In this document: positions 16,319-24,618 of the stretch, in pieces
How positions within the stretch are numbered: the stretch's first letter is position 1
Layout of the letters: each line of letters starts with the position of its first letter
Translations under genes and position numbers: made by a program
The notes under the pieces: model-generated
Databases searched by the model: none
What the model was told of the DNA's origin: nothing
What the model saw: the letters and a program-made list of their open reading frames with translations, nothing else
NCBI RefSeq assembly: GCF_030697305.1
Contig: NZ_JAUYQL010000029.1
Coordinates: 1-33,286, forward strand
Length of the DNA stretch: 33,286 bases
Reading direction: 5' to 3'
Origin: Phenylobacterium sp.
GTDB lineage: Bacteria; Pseudomonadota; Alphaproteobacteria; Caulobacterales; Caulobacteraceae

Positions 16319-18406
16319 TCAGATCATCGCCGTCAGGACGTCGAACATGTCCTTGGCCGCCTGGATCATGCGGGCCGAGGCGTTGAACGCCTGTTGGTAG
16401 GTGGTGAGCATGACCAGCTCTTCATCGAGATTGACGCCTTCGACCGACTGGCGGCGCGCGATCGCTTCGGTCTGCACCGATTGGGCGCTGGTCATGCGGG
16501 TGTCTGCGGCGGCGGCCTCGCGGCCGATCGATCCGCCGAATTCCTGGGCGTAGCGCGAGACCGTCATGGTCACCGCGCCCATCGTGCCGGCTGCGCTGAA
16601 GCCGGTGGGCGTATCGCCGGCGCCGGCCATCGCCAGGGCGCCGGTGCCATCCCCCGGCCTCAACGCCGGCGTCGTGCCCGCCGTGGTGTCGAGCTTGCCC
16701 AGCGCCAGCTTCATCGGGTCGGCGCTGATGGCGGCGTCCATGGTGTAGCGGCTGGCGCGCGATGCGCGATCGATCGAACTTAGTCCAAACAGTTGGCTCA
16801 GGCCCGGGCCGCCGACCCCGCGCTGGGTGGCGTCGGCGATCACCGAAAGGCTCGCGTTCGCAGGCTGGGTCGCGGTGAAGGCCAGCGCGCCGTTGGCGTC
16901 CAGATTGAACTGTCCATACAGGCCGACGCCGCTCGAGGTGCTGTTCAGCGAGGTGAGCAGATCGCTCATGTTCGCCGCCGCAGGCATCGCCACCTGCACC
17001 TGGGCCAGCGGCTTGCCGTCCGCCTGCGCCATCTGGAAGGTGATCAAGCCGCCCGGCGTGAAGCCGTGGGCGTCGGTTGATTTCAGGCCCGTGTCGTAGT
17101 TGGTGAAGCCGGTCGAGCGGATCACGTCGTTGAGGCCGAAGAAGGCGGAGAAGCCACGGCCCGCCTTGGCGGAGGTCCCCTCGTCGATGGCGACGCCGTT
17201 TCCGCCGGCGGCCGCGATGCTCAGAGCGCCATTTGCAAAGGTGGCCGTACCGAAGGCGCCCAGCGCCGTGTTCAGCGCCGTGATCGGGTTGCCCACGAAC
17301 GGGGTCGCGGCGGCGCCGTCGATGCTGATTGTGCTGGCGGCGAAGTCGACGGTCACCCGGCGCTGCATGACGCCGTTGGCGTTGACGATCGCCACCGTGC
17401 TGGAGCCCGTGAAGCCGCTGGCCGCGGTCGCGGAGTCGAGACCGGTGTTGCGGCCGGTCATGCTGGTCGGCGCGGGCAGCGACGCCGAGGCGTTGTGCAC
17501 GGCGTTGATCCGGTCGACCGCACGCGAAACGAACTCGCCGAGCTGGCTCGACAGGCCGGGCAGCTTGTCATCGCGCAGATCGAGCAGGCCGCGGATCTCG
17601 CCGGAGTTGACCTGGATGGCCTGGGCGACGCCCAGCGCCGGCGCGGCGGTGATGTAACCCTTCGAGCCGTCGCTGCGGTTGTAGGTGAGGGTCGCCGCCC
17701 CTTCGCCCGCCAGCACCACGCCCTCGGTGGAGCGGATGGTCACTCCGCCGTCGGGTCGTTCCATGACCTTCACATTCAGCAGGGTCGACAGTTCGTCGAT
17801 CAGCTGGCTCTGGATGTTCTGCGATCCCGAGGCGTCGCCGCCGACCAGCGTTGCGCGGCTGATGTCCTGGTTGAGCTTGTCGATCTGGCCCAGCAGGTCA
17901 TTGGCGCGGCCGACGTCGGCCTGGATCTGGGTGTCGAGATTGGCGCCGAGGTCCTCGATCTGGCCGTTGATCCGGTCAGCGTCGCTCAGGAAGTCCTGCA
18001 TGTTGAAGATCGCCTGGCTACGCACCAGGCTGGAGGACGGGTCGTCGGCGGCCGACGCGAAGGCCGACCAGACGTCGTCCAGGCGGCTGAAGAAGAAGCT
18101 GTCGCTCGACGGGTCGCCGAACAGACTCTGGGCGTTGTCCAGATACTGCGAGACCACGCCCCAGCGGCTGGCGTCGGAGCCGGCGGTCAGGCTGGCGAGC
18201 TGCAGATACTGGTCCGTGATCCGCTTCACGCCCTCGATCTTGACGCCCATGCCTTGGCCGGCGACCGCCAGCGGCTGCTGGTTGACGGTCTTGCGGACGT
18301 ATCCGGGCGTGTTGACGTTGGCGATGTTGTCGGAAACCGTTCGCAGGCCGACCTGGGCGGCCAACAGGCCCGAGTTCGCTGTCTTCAGGGCGACGGACAA
18401 TGACAT
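16319..18406 (-). CDS. flgK: Flagellar hook-associated protein FlgK (HAP1)
   Basis: The 695-aa protein has the rod/hook N-terminal motif SLSVALKTANSGLLAAQ and TVSDNIANVNTPGYVRK in its first 45 residues, the FlgK-specific D1 region (RITDQYLQLAS, LDDVWSAFASAADDPSS), a long variable middle, and the C-terminal helical domain VNLDEELVMLTTYQQAFNAS, then ARMIQAAKDMFDVLTAMI. FlgK caps the hook and joins it to FlgL. The frame extends 44 codons upstream, but GGAGAG precedes ATG 18406 and the MSLSVALK start is family-typical. It is transcribed leftward with flgL from a sigma-54-like promoter about 145 bases upstream, divergent from fliK. Confidence 0.95.
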   Translation of the reverse strand: MSLSVALKTANSGLLAAQVGLRTVSDNIANVNTPGYVRKTVNQQPLAVAGQGMGVKIEGVKRITDQYLQLASLTAGSDASRWGVVSQYLDNAQSLFGDPSSDSFFFSRLDDVWSAFASAADDPSSSLVRSQAIFNMQDFLSDADRINGQIEDLGANLDTQIQADVGRANDLLGQIDKLNQDISRATLVGGDASGSQNIQSQLIDELSTLLNVKVMERPDGGVTIRSTEGVVLAGEGAATLTYNRSDGSKGYITAAPALGVAQAIQVNSGEIRGLLDLRDDKLPGLSSQLGEFVSRAVDRINAVHNASASLPAPTSMTGRNTGLDSATAASGFTGSSTVAIVNANGVMQRRVTVDFAASTISIDGAAATPFVGNPITALNTALGAFGTATFANGALSIAAAGGNGVAIDEGTSAKAGRGFSAFFGLNDVIRSTGFTNYDTGLKSTDAHGFTPGGLITFQMAQADGKPLAQVQVAMPAAANMSDLLTSLNSTSSGVGLYGQFNLDANGALAFTATQPANASLSVIADATQRGVGGPGLSQLFGLSSIDRASRASRYTMDAAISADPMKLALGKLDTTAGTTPALRPGDGTGALAMAGAGDTPTGFSAAGTMGAVTMTVSRYAQEFGGSIGREAAAADTRMTSAQSVQTEAIARRQSVEGVNLDEELVMLTTYQQAFNASARMIQAAKDMFDVLTAMI

Positions 18407-18551
18407 CGACTGCTCTCCACTCGGCAAAGCCTGACGCGCGACCCGGCTGAATCTGCCGAGGGTTTGGTGAACGCGCGCGCAAGGCGCTCCGAAAAATCTT
18501 TTGTTTTCAGCGAATCCCACCTGGGCGTCGCCGGCCACGGGAAACAGGAGC

Positions 18552-18566
18552 GCAAGAGCTGCGCCA
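18552..18566 (-). promoter_or_regulatory. Sigma-54 promoter for flgK-flgL
   Basis: Minus strand TGGCGCA-GCTC-TTGC (18566-18552) has GG and GC with the exact ten-base separation and near-consensus flanks (TGGCACG-N4-TTGCW). The predicted start near 18540 gives a leader of about 134 bases to flgK. Late flagellar genes of Caulobacter use RpoN promoters. Confidence 0.75.
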
Positions 18567-18634
18567 ACCGTTGGCGCCCAGCGCCGGCCGGATCGGCGCC
18601 GGTGGGCGGCAGCAAAGGCCTATCTTTCCGCCCA

Positions 18635-18671
18635 CTCGGCAAAAAACGTCGCTTTGGCGGCCTTTGCCGGG
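18635..18671. promoter_or_regulatory. FlbD-type ftr enhancer pair shared by divergent sigma-54 promoters
   Basis: CTCGGCAAA (18635-18643) and its inverted relative TTTGCCGGG (18663-18671, reading CCCGGCAAA) lie between the two sigma-54 promoters. They are 85-121 bases upstream of the predicted fliK start site and 95-131 upstream of the predicted flgK start site, a usual enhancer distance. A third CTCGGCAAA lies at 18420-18428, next to the flgK ribosome binding site. In Caulobacter, FlbD activates divergent hook-region promoters through ftr elements; assigning these motifs to FlbD is by analogy. Confidence 0.6.
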
Positions 18672-18729
18672 TCGCAGATTTGTCCAATTAGTTCTGCGTT
18701 TTCAAAACACTAAGTGTACGGGAGCCGAC

Positions 18730-18745
18730 TGGCGCGAAGGTTGCT
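18730..18745 (+). promoter_or_regulatory. Sigma-54 promoter for the fliK-flgD-flgE operon
   Basis: TGGCGCG-AAGG-TTGCT (18730-18745) has one mismatch to TGGCACG-N4-TTGCW and exact ten-base spacing between GG and GC. The predicted start is near 18756, 50 bases before fliK. An AT-richer tract (18676-18720) between the ftr pair and this promoter would suit DNA bending by IHF, though I see no good IHF consensus. Confidence 0.8.
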
Positions 18746-18805
18746 CAGGTCTCGTCGAACATTTGCGCAGCATGCGCTCCCCTCGCCGACGGTTCCTTCC
18801 GACCG

Positions 18806-20128
18806 ATGTCAGTCCAACCTCTCGCCGCCGCACCGCCCGCATCGCCTCCCAACGGGGGCGCGTCCTCCGCCCAAGGCGGGGTTGCGACCGGATTCGAGGC
18901 CCTGCTCAGCGTCCTAACCGGCGCCGAGCCCGGCAAGGGCGAGAGCGAAGCGCTCCCCGCCGAAGCCCCGGGTCCGGCCGAGGACGTCCAGGGCCAGGCC
19001 CAGGCGCAGGCTTTGCTGGCCATGTTCCTACAAGTCCCCGCGCCCGCCGTGGCGACCGAGGCCGAGGACGCACCCACTGCATCTGGCGCGCCGGCCTTGC
19101 CGCCCACGCCCACCTTCGAAGCCCTGGCGCCGGGCGCAACGCCCATCGCCGCCGAAACGCCGGCTGAACCCGCCAAGCCCGCTTCGCTCCCCTCCGCGAC
19201 GGCCTTCGCCCTGGCGCAACTCGATAGCGATCGCAGCCCTGCGGCCGCGGCGAACCCACAGGCCGCTGCAGCGCCGCCCCAATCGCCGAGCCCGCCGCCT
19301 CAGCCGACTCCGCCGCCCGCACCACCGACGACAGACGCCCAGGCGCAGACCCTGGCCGGCGCAGCGACGGCCCAGCCGGTGCAACCCGCGCCGACGTCCG
19401 GCCCGCAGAGTCGCCCGACGCGCACCGCCGACGCGGCCGACGCGCTCAACGCCCCATCAGCCGTCGAACCGGCCGCCTCCGCCAAGGCCACGCCGCACGA
19501 CGCGCGCGCCGCCGGCGTGATCGACGCCCGCAAGGGTCAGGAATCTGCCGGCGGCGACGTCGAGAATGCGGCGAGCAAGATCGCCTCGCACGACACGACC
19601 CCGGAACCGCCCAATCCCCGCGCCGCCGCCGAGCCCGCCTTGCAGCAGGCGAACATCGCCAGCGTCGCGGCGGCCCCTGCCCGCGGCTCTCCCGAGACGA
19701 TCGCCCACCTGTCGGCGCAGATCCTCAAGAAGCTCGACGAACGCTCGACCCGCTTCGACGTCCAGCTTCAGCCGGAGGGCCTCGGCCGGGTCGACGTTCG
19801 CCTGGAGATCGGCGCGAACGGCCGGCTGACCGCCTCGCTGTCGTTCGACAACCCACAGGCCGCCGCCGAACTGCGCGGCCGGTCCCAAGAACTGTCCCGT
19901 TCCCTGGAGCAAGCCGGCTTCGACGTCTCCGGGGGTCTGTCGTTCGACGTGGCGGGCGACCGCGGCCAGTCCGGACAAGGCGGCGGACAACAGCAGGCCC
20001 AGACAGGCTCCACCTGGCGCGGCCAGGCCTTCCGCGAGGCGCTTGGCGTCGCCGGCGAAGCCGACGTGACCGCCGCGCCCCCCAGTCTCCAACGCCGGGC
20101 CTACGCCGGCCTCGACATCAAGATCTAG
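18806..20128 (+). CDS. fliK: Flagellar hook-length control protein FliK
   Basis: The 440-aa protein is typical of FliK. Residues 1 to about 295 are a low-complexity, Ala/Pro/Thr-rich molecular-ruler region with no Cys or membrane segment. The conserved Flg_hook domain (about 300-380) follows, with RFDVQLQPEGLGRVDVRLEI, LTASLSFDNPQAAAELRG and LSRSLEQAGFDVSGGLSFDV. The C-terminal domain signals FlhB to switch export specificity when the hook is complete. It is the first gene after the rightward sigma-54 promoter, and flgD begins 13 bases after its stop. The ATG lacks a strong Shine-Dalgarno. It corresponds in position to Caulobacter flbG. Confidence 0.88.
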   Translation: MSVQPLAAAPPASPPNGGASSAQGGVATGFEALLSVLTGAEPGKGESEALPAEAPGPAEDVQGQAQAQALLAMFLQVPAPAVATEAEDAPTASGAPALPPTPTFEALAPGATPIAAETPAEPAKPASLPSATAFALAQLDSDRSPAAAANPQAAAAPPQSPSPPPQPTPPPAPPTTDAQAQTLAGAATAQPVQPAPTSGPQSRPTRTADAADALNAPSAVEPAASAKATPHDARAAGVIDARKGQESAGGDVENAASKIASHDTTPEPPNPRAAAEPALQQANIASVAAAPARGSPETIAHLSAQILKKLDERSTRFDVQLQPEGLGRVDVRLEIGANGRLTASLSFDNPQAAAELRGRSQELSRSLEQAGFDVSGGLSFDVAGDRGQSGQGGGQQQAQTGSTWRGQAFREALGVAGEADVTAAPPSLQRRAYAGLDIKI

Positions 20129-20141
20129 AGGAACAGCAACC

Positions 20142-20852
20142 ATGGCCATCGACGCCACAGCCGCCGCAGCGACCGGCGCCGCGTCCGCCGCCGGTCGCAC
20201 CCGGTTGGCCGAGAACTTCGACACCTTCCTGTCGCTGCTGACCACGCAGTTGAAGAACCAGGACCCGCTGTCGCCGATGGATTCGACGCAGTTCACCCAG
20301 CAGATCGTCCAGATGACCGGCGTGGAGCAGCAGTTGCTCACCAACGACCTGCTGCTGAAGCTGGTCGGCAACACCGGCAGCGGGATCTCCACCGCGGTCA
20401 GCCTGATCGGAAAGGACGTGCGCGCCGTCACCGGCGACGCGGCTCTCGTCAACGGCAAGGCGGACTGGCTCTACAAGCTCGACGCCGCCGCTTCCGATGT
20501 GAAGCTCGAGGTGCTCGATTCCAACGGCCGCGTGGTCTCCGTCAAGGCAGGCTCCGACAACGGCGCCGGCGAACACGCCTTCTCGTGGGACGGCAAGGAC
20601 ACCGGCGGCAAGCGGTTGCCCGATGGGACCTACACGTTGCGCGTCACCGCCAAGGCGGAGTCCGGCGAGACGATCACCTCGACCACCTTCCTGCAGGGCG
20701 TCGTCACCGGCGTCGAGCAGTCCAACGGCGAGGCCTTCCTGGTCATCAACGGCGCGCGCGTGCCGTGGAACGTGGTGACCAGCGTCACCCAGGCCCCGAC
20801 CCAGACCACATCCAACGACGACGACGCCGACAAACCGGCCGTAGCGGCCTGA
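20142..20852 (+). CDS. flgD: Flagellar hook assembly scaffold FlgD
   Basis: The 236-aa protein has the FlgD N-terminal signature FDTFLSLLTTQLKNQDPLSPM (starting about residue 27), then DSTQFTQQIVQMTGVEQQ, and a C-terminal FlgD Ig-like/Tudor part with GAGEHAFSWDGKDTGGKRLPDG then TYTLRVTA. FlgD caps the growing hook and is discarded when FlgK arrives. It is exported by the flagellar apparatus. AGAGGA precedes the ATG by eight bases; it lies 13 bases after fliK and 41 bases before flgE, in the same operon. Confidence 0.94.
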   Translation: MAIDATAAAATGAASAAGRTRLAENFDTFLSLLTTQLKNQDPLSPMDSTQFTQQIVQMTGVEQQLLTNDLLLKLVGNTGSGISTAVSLIGKDVRAVTGDAALVNGKADWLYKLDAAASDVKLEVLDSNGRVVSVKAGSDNGAGEHAFSWDGKDTGGKRLPDGTYTLRVTAKAESGETITSTTFLQGVVTGVEQSNGEAFLVINGARVPWNVVTSVTQAPTQTTSNDDDADKPAVAA

Positions 20853-20893
20853 TCCGGCGTCCCAACAGAACCTAAGAAAGAAGGCGAAAACCC

Positions 20894-22240
20894 ATGAGCA
20901 TCAACAGCGCAATGCGCGCCGGCGTCTCGGGCTTGGTGGCCAACTCCTCCGCGCTCGCCGCGATCTCCGACAACATCGCGAACGTCAACACCGTCGCCTA
21001 CAAGCGCAGCCAGGTGAACTTCGCCAACATGGTGACGTCCCAGGCGGTCGCCGGTCAATACAGCGCCGGCGGCGTGCAGGGCGTCGCTCGTCAATACGTC
21101 AGCCAGCAGGGAACGCTACAGAGCGCCAGCTCGCCCACCGACCTCGCGATCTCAGGCGAAGGCTTCTTCGTGGTGACCGACAAGGGGCGCGGCCTGACCG
21201 ACGCCGATGCGCGGATGTTCACCCGGGCCGGTTCGTTCAGCGTCGACGCTGACGGTTATCTGAAGAATGACGCGGGCCTCTACCTGCAAGGATGGCCGTT
21301 CGTGAACGGCCAGGTCAGCACCAACCCTTCCGACCTCACCACCCTGCAACCGATCAACGTCAAGGACATCAGCGCCACGGTGCTGCCGACCACCGAAGTC
21401 CTGGTCAACGCCAACCTGCAACGGCCCAGCACCTGGTCAGCGAGCGCCGGCGCCTACGCCACGCCCAACATGTCGGACTACCTGACGCCCGGCGGCGCGG
21501 CCGGCGTCGCGCCCGACTTCACCATTCCGATGTCGGTGACCGATTCCATGGGCGGCTCCCACTCTGTGAACGTCGCCGTGCGCCGCAGCGCCACGGCCAA
21601 CCAGTGGAGCTACGAAATCCAGTCTCCCGACGTCGCTGGCTCCGGCATGGTGGCCAGCGGCACTCTGGCGTTCAACACCAGCGGCCAGCCGATCTTCGCC
21701 GCGCCGACCACGGTGACCGGCGGCACGCTGGTCAACAGCCCGACGCAGCAGGGCCTGTCGATCCCGGTGACGTGGACCGACGCCGGCATCGCGCCGCAGA
21801 CCATCGTGGTGGACTTCAGCAAGCTGTCGCAACTCGCCGACGCCTCGACGGTCAACTCGGTCAACCCTGACGGCGCCGGCGTCGGCAGCGTGATCGGCGT
21901 GCAGGTGGACGAGAACGGCGTGGTCTCGGCGCTGTTCGACAACAGCGACGTACGCAAGGTGGCGCAGGTGGCCCTGGCCACCTTCCCCAACCCCGACGGC
22001 CTGCAGGCGGTGAGCGGCAACGCCTTCCGCCCGACGCTCAAAAGCGGCGAGTTCGCCCTGAAGCAGCCGTCGAGCGGCGGCGCTGGCATCATCTCGCCCT
22101 CGACCCTCGAAGCATCGACAGTCGATCTGTCCGCGGAATTCACCGGACTGATCACTACACAGCGCGCCTATTCAGCATCTTCCAAGATTATTACGACAGC
22201 AGATCAGATGTTGGAAGAATTGATAAATATTAAGCGCTGA
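20894..22240 (+). CDS. flgE: Flagellar hook protein FlgE
   Basis: The 448-aa hook subunit has the N-terminal rod/hook motif INSAMRAGVSGLVANSSALA and ISDNIANVNTVAYKR in the first 38 residues, the SGEGFFVVTD block near 87-96, TRAGSFSVDADGYL, a variable middle (about 140-330) and the C-terminal domain STVDLSAEFTGLITTQRAYS, then ADQMLEELINIKR. It is shorter than the Caulobacter crescentus hook protein (about 590 aa), so the exposed middle domain is reduced. AAGAAAGAAGG precedes the ATG. The last 20 codons turn unusually AT-rich (ATT ATT, TTG ATA AAT ATT AAG), running into the sciP control region. Confidence 0.95.
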   Translation: MSINSAMRAGVSGLVANSSALAAISDNIANVNTVAYKRSQVNFANMVTSQAVAGQYSAGGVQGVARQYVSQQGTLQSASSPTDLAISGEGFFVVTDKGRGLTDADARMFTRAGSFSVDADGYLKNDAGLYLQGWPFVNGQVSTNPSDLTTLQPINVKDISATVLPTTEVLVNANLQRPSTWSASAGAYATPNMSDYLTPGGAAGVAPDFTIPMSVTDSMGGSHSVNVAVRRSATANQWSYEIQSPDVAGSGMVASGTLAFNTSGQPIFAAPTTVTGGTLVNSPTQQGLSIPVTWTDAGIAPQTIVVDFSKLSQLADASTVNSVNPDGAGVGSVIGVQVDENGVVSALFDNSDVRKVAQVALATFPNPDGLQAVSGNAFRPTLKSGEFALKQPSSGGAGIISPSTLEASTVDLSAEFTGLITTQRAYSASSKIITTADQMLEELINIKR

Positions 22241-22339
22241 TAATATTCATTAACGGCGTTTAATGTTGGTCAACAACGTTGCATGTATCGTTTTCGCACA
22301 CGGGGGGCGACTTGGTTAGTTCTTTTTTTACTATCGCAA

Positions 22340-22354
22340 TTAAGCGGCCGTTAT
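22340..22354 (+). promoter_or_regulatory. CtrA box upstream of sciP
   Basis: TTAA (22340-22343), seven bases, TTAT (22351-22354) matches seven of eight fixed positions of the CtrA site TTAA-N7-TTAA. It lies 54 bases before the sciP ATG in an AT-rich intergenic region (22241-22350). A perfect inverted repeat, CATTAA-CGGCGT-TTAATG (22248-22265), lies further up; its TTAA half-sites are spaced by six, one short of canonical. In Caulobacter sciP is itself CtrA-activated, which makes the assignment likely. Confidence 0.6.
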
Positions 22355-22407
22355 GCCCTGCGCGCTACATTCCTCCCGAACTGTGATGGTGGGAAAGGCG
22401 TAAAGCC

Positions 22408-22698
22408 ATGCTGCAGCAGCAACAGCAGACACGAACGAACAGCCGCGGCGAGGTCTATGTCATTGGCCCGACGGGCGCTCCGTTGACGATCAATGATCTG
22501 CCGCCGGCCAACACTGGCCGCTGGGTGATCCGCCGCAAGGCGGAGGTGGTGGCCGCCGTGCGCGGCGGCCTGCTCAGTCTCGACCAGGCGCTGGAACGCT
22601 ACTCGTTGACCGCCGAGGAGTTCCTAGCGTGGCAGCGGTCGATCGAACGCCACGGCCTGGCCGGTCTTCGGACCACCCGGCTGCAACAATATCGCTGA
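22408..22698 (+). CDS. sciP: CtrA inhibitor SciP (DUF1153)
   Basis: The 96-aa protein starts with a Gln run (MLQQQQQ), then the DUF1153 signature YVIGPTGAPLTINDLPP, WVIRRKAEVVAAVRGGLLSL, DQALERYSLTAEEFLAWQRS and the C-terminal LAGLRTTRLQQYR. The middle forms a helix-turn-helix. SciP is the small CtrA inhibitory protein of Caulobacter and relatives: it binds CtrA on DNA and blocks its recruitment of RNA polymerase in swarmer cells, shutting down CtrA-activated genes. The position directly after the hook genes matches Caulobacter crescentus. It has its own CtrA-type box and ends in a strong terminator. Confidence 0.95.
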   Translation: MLQQQQQTRTNSRGEVYVIGPTGAPLTINDLPPANTGRWVIRRKAEVVAAVRGGLLSLDQALERYSLTAEEFLAWQRSIERHGLAGLRTTRLQQYR

Positions 22699-22734
22699 CG
22701 TCGAGCAAGGACCCCTCTCGCCGACGACACAAAG

Positions 22735-22772
22735 CGGCCGCGCCTCTCGCAGGGCGCGGCCGTTGCTTTTTT
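22735..22772 (+). terminator. Rho-independent terminator of sciP
   Basis: CGGCCGCGCC (22735-22744) pairs perfectly with GGCGCGGCCG (22753-22762) over ten bases with an eight-base loop, followed by TTGCTTTTTT (22763-22772). It lies 36 bases after the sciP stop and just before the convergent RusA-like gene, closing the flagellar block. Confidence 0.92.
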
Positions 22773-22776
22773 GGGT

Positions 22777-23142
22777 TCAGGCTTTCACGCGCCGGACGTT
22801 GACCAGGATGCGCTCGCGCTCGCCGGGGTGGCGCTCCACCAGCAACCGCGCCACCTGGGCGTCGTCATGGAAGGCGTAGCCCTTGATCGCGTCGAGGATC
22901 GCCTTGGCCAGGTTGTCCAGGTCCATCCATGGCGGATCGCCGACATACTCCATGCGGATCTCCACGGCGAACTCGCCCCAGGCGGGACGCGCGCCGCGCC
23001 AGGCCTTGCGGAAGAACTCGTAGATCAGCGGCTTGTAGTATTTCGCCTGGGTGGTGAGGCCGTCGACGACGATCTCCACCGCGCCTTCGTCGGGGCCCTC
23101 GCGGGCGCGCACCTTGCCGTGCTGGGTCCAGCCATCGTCCAT
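22777..23142 (-). CDS. RusA-like Holliday junction endonuclease
   Basis: The 121-aa protein carries the RusA core GDPPWMDLDNLAKAILDAIKG (residues 69-88, with acidic Asp74 and Asp76) followed by FHDDAQVARL (Asp93/Asp94), matching the metal-binding Asp residues of E. coli RusA (D70, D72, D91; family knowledge). RusA resolves four-way junctions as a dimer; most known copies come from prophages, but a stand-alone chromosomal copy occurs in several alphaproteobacteria. There is no phage gene nearby and codon use is like the neighbours. No SOS box is visible upstream. It ends five bases from the sciP terminator and diverges from fumC. Confidence 0.85.
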   Translation of the reverse strand: MDDGWTQHGKVRAREGPDEGAVEIVVDGLTTQAKYYKPLIYEFFRKAWRGARPAWGEFAVEIRMEYVGDPPWMDLDNLAKAILDAIKGYAFHDDAQVARLLVERHPGERERILVNVRRVKA

Positions 23143-23223
23143 CGCATTTTCCTCTAAGCGGCGAACGGCTTGCAGTCTCGCTCCGTCTCGTTAAACCGGC
23201 GGGCGTCCAGGCTGGAGGAACAA

Positions 23224-24615
23224 ATGACCGCGACGCGTACCGAGACCGATACTTTCGGCCCCATCGAGGTCGCGGCCGACCGCTACTGGGGTGCGCAGAC
23301 CCAGCGCTCGCTCGGCAACTTCAAGATCGGCTGGGAAAAGCAGCCCCAGCCGGTGGTCCGCGCCCTGGGCGTGGTCAAGCGCGCCGCGGCGGAGGCCAAC
23401 ATGGCGCTGGGCCGGCTGGACCCGACGATCGGGGCCGCGATCGTCGCCGCCGCCCAGGAGGTGATCGACGGCAAGCTCGACGATCATTTCCCGCTGGTGG
23501 TCTGGCAGACAGGGTCCGGCACCCAGTCGAACATGAACGCCAACGAGGTGATCTCCAACCGCGCCATCGAGATGATGGGAGGCGTCCAGGGCTCCAAGAG
23601 CCCGGTCCACCCCAACGACCACGTCAACATGAGCCAGTCGTCCAACGACACCTACCCGACGGCCATGCACATCGCCGCCGCCGGGGAAGTCGCCCGCCAC
23701 GTGATGCCGGCACTGGAACACCTGCACGCCGCGCTGAAGGTCAAGACCGAGGCCTTCGCCCACATCATCAACATCGGCCGGACACATACACAGGACGCGA
23801 CGCCGCTGACGCTGGGCCAGGAGTTCTCCGGCTATTCGCACCAGGTCGCCAGCGCCGTGCGCCGGCTGAAGGAGACGCTCTATGGCCTCTACGAGCTGGC
23901 GCAGGGCGGAACTGCGGTCGGCACCGGCCTCAACGCGCCCGTGGGCTTCGCCGAGAAGGTGGCCGAGCGCATCGCCGCCATCACTCACCTGCCGTTCATC
24001 ACCGCACCGAACAAGTTCGAAGCCCTGGCCGCCCACGACGCCATGGTGTTCAGCCACGGGGCCCTGACCTCGGCCGCCGCGGCGCTGTTCAAGATCGGCA
24101 ACGACATCCGCTTCCTGGGGTCGGGCCCGCGCTCGGGCCTGGGCGAGTTGTCGTTGCCGGAGAACGAGCCCGGCTCGTCGATCATGCCCGGCAAGGTCAA
24201 CCCGACCCAGTCGGAAGCCCTGACCATGGTCTGCGCCCAGGTGATGGGCAACCAGACCACCATGGCGTTCGCCGGCAGCCAGGGCCACTTCGAGCTCAAC
24301 GTGTTCAATCCCGTCATGGCCTACAACTTCCTCCAGTCCTGCAAGCTGCTGGGCGATGCGGCGGTGTCGTTCACCGACAACTGCGTCGTCGGCATCGAGG
24401 CGCGTGAGGACAACATCCGCGCGGCGATGGAGCGTTCGCTGATGCTGGTCACCGCGTTGGCGCCGAAGATCGGCTACGACAACGCCGCCAAGATCGCCAA
24501 GACCGCGCACAAGAACGGCACCACGCTGCGCGACGAGGCGGTGGGCGGCGGTTACGTCTCCAACGAGGAGTTCGACGCCCTCGTGCGCCCTGAGAAGATG
24601 ATCTCGCCCGGCTGA
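23224..24615 (+). CDS. fumC: Fumarate hydratase class II FumC
   Basis: The 463-aa protein is an iron-independent fumarase (fumarate to L-malate, TCA cycle, homotetramer in the cytoplasm). It has the fumarase/aspartase signature [16 protein letters not shown] near 316-331, with the catalytic loop Ser, and the active-site segment [20 protein letters not shown] near 185-204. [15 protein letters not shown] near 97-111 and [10 protein letters not shown] near 137-146 are further family motifs. GGAGGAA directly precedes ATG 23224, so the longer in-frame extension to 23170 is not needed. Its stop is three bases from the stop of the convergent diiron protein. Confidence 0.97.
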   Translation: MTATRTETDTFGPIEVAADRYWGAQTQRSLGNFKIGWEKQPQPVVRALGVVKRAAAEANMALGRLDPTIGAAIVAAAQEVIDGKLDDHFPLVVWQTGSGTQSNMNANEVISNRAIEMMGGVQGSKSPVHPNDHVNMSQSSNDTYPTAMHIAAAGEVARHVMPALEHLHAALKVKTEAFAHIINIGRTHTQDATPLTLGQEFSGYSHQVASAVRRLKETLYGLYELAQGGTAVGTGLNAPVGFAEKVAERIAAITHLPFITAPNKFEALAAHDAMVFSHGALTSAAAALFKIGNDIRFLGSGPRSGLGELSLPENEPGSSIMPGKVNPTQSEALTMVCAQVMGNQTTMAFAGSQGHFELNVFNPVMAYNFLQSCKLLGDAAVSFTDNCVVGIEAREDNIRAAMERSLMLVTALAPKIGYDNAAKIAKTAHKNGTTLRDEAVGGGYVSNEEFDALVRPEKMISPG

Positions 24616-24618
24616 GCC

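Noticed and set aside
19221..19420. Low-complexity Pro/Ala/Gln stretch of fliK as a repeat or transferred element
   Set aside because: Such composition is normal for the ruler domain of FliK, and the repeat units are not exact.
22777..23142. RusA-like gene as a prophage remnant
   Set aside because: Neighbours are sciP and fumC, composition is normal, and no integrase, terminase or attachment repeat is visible.
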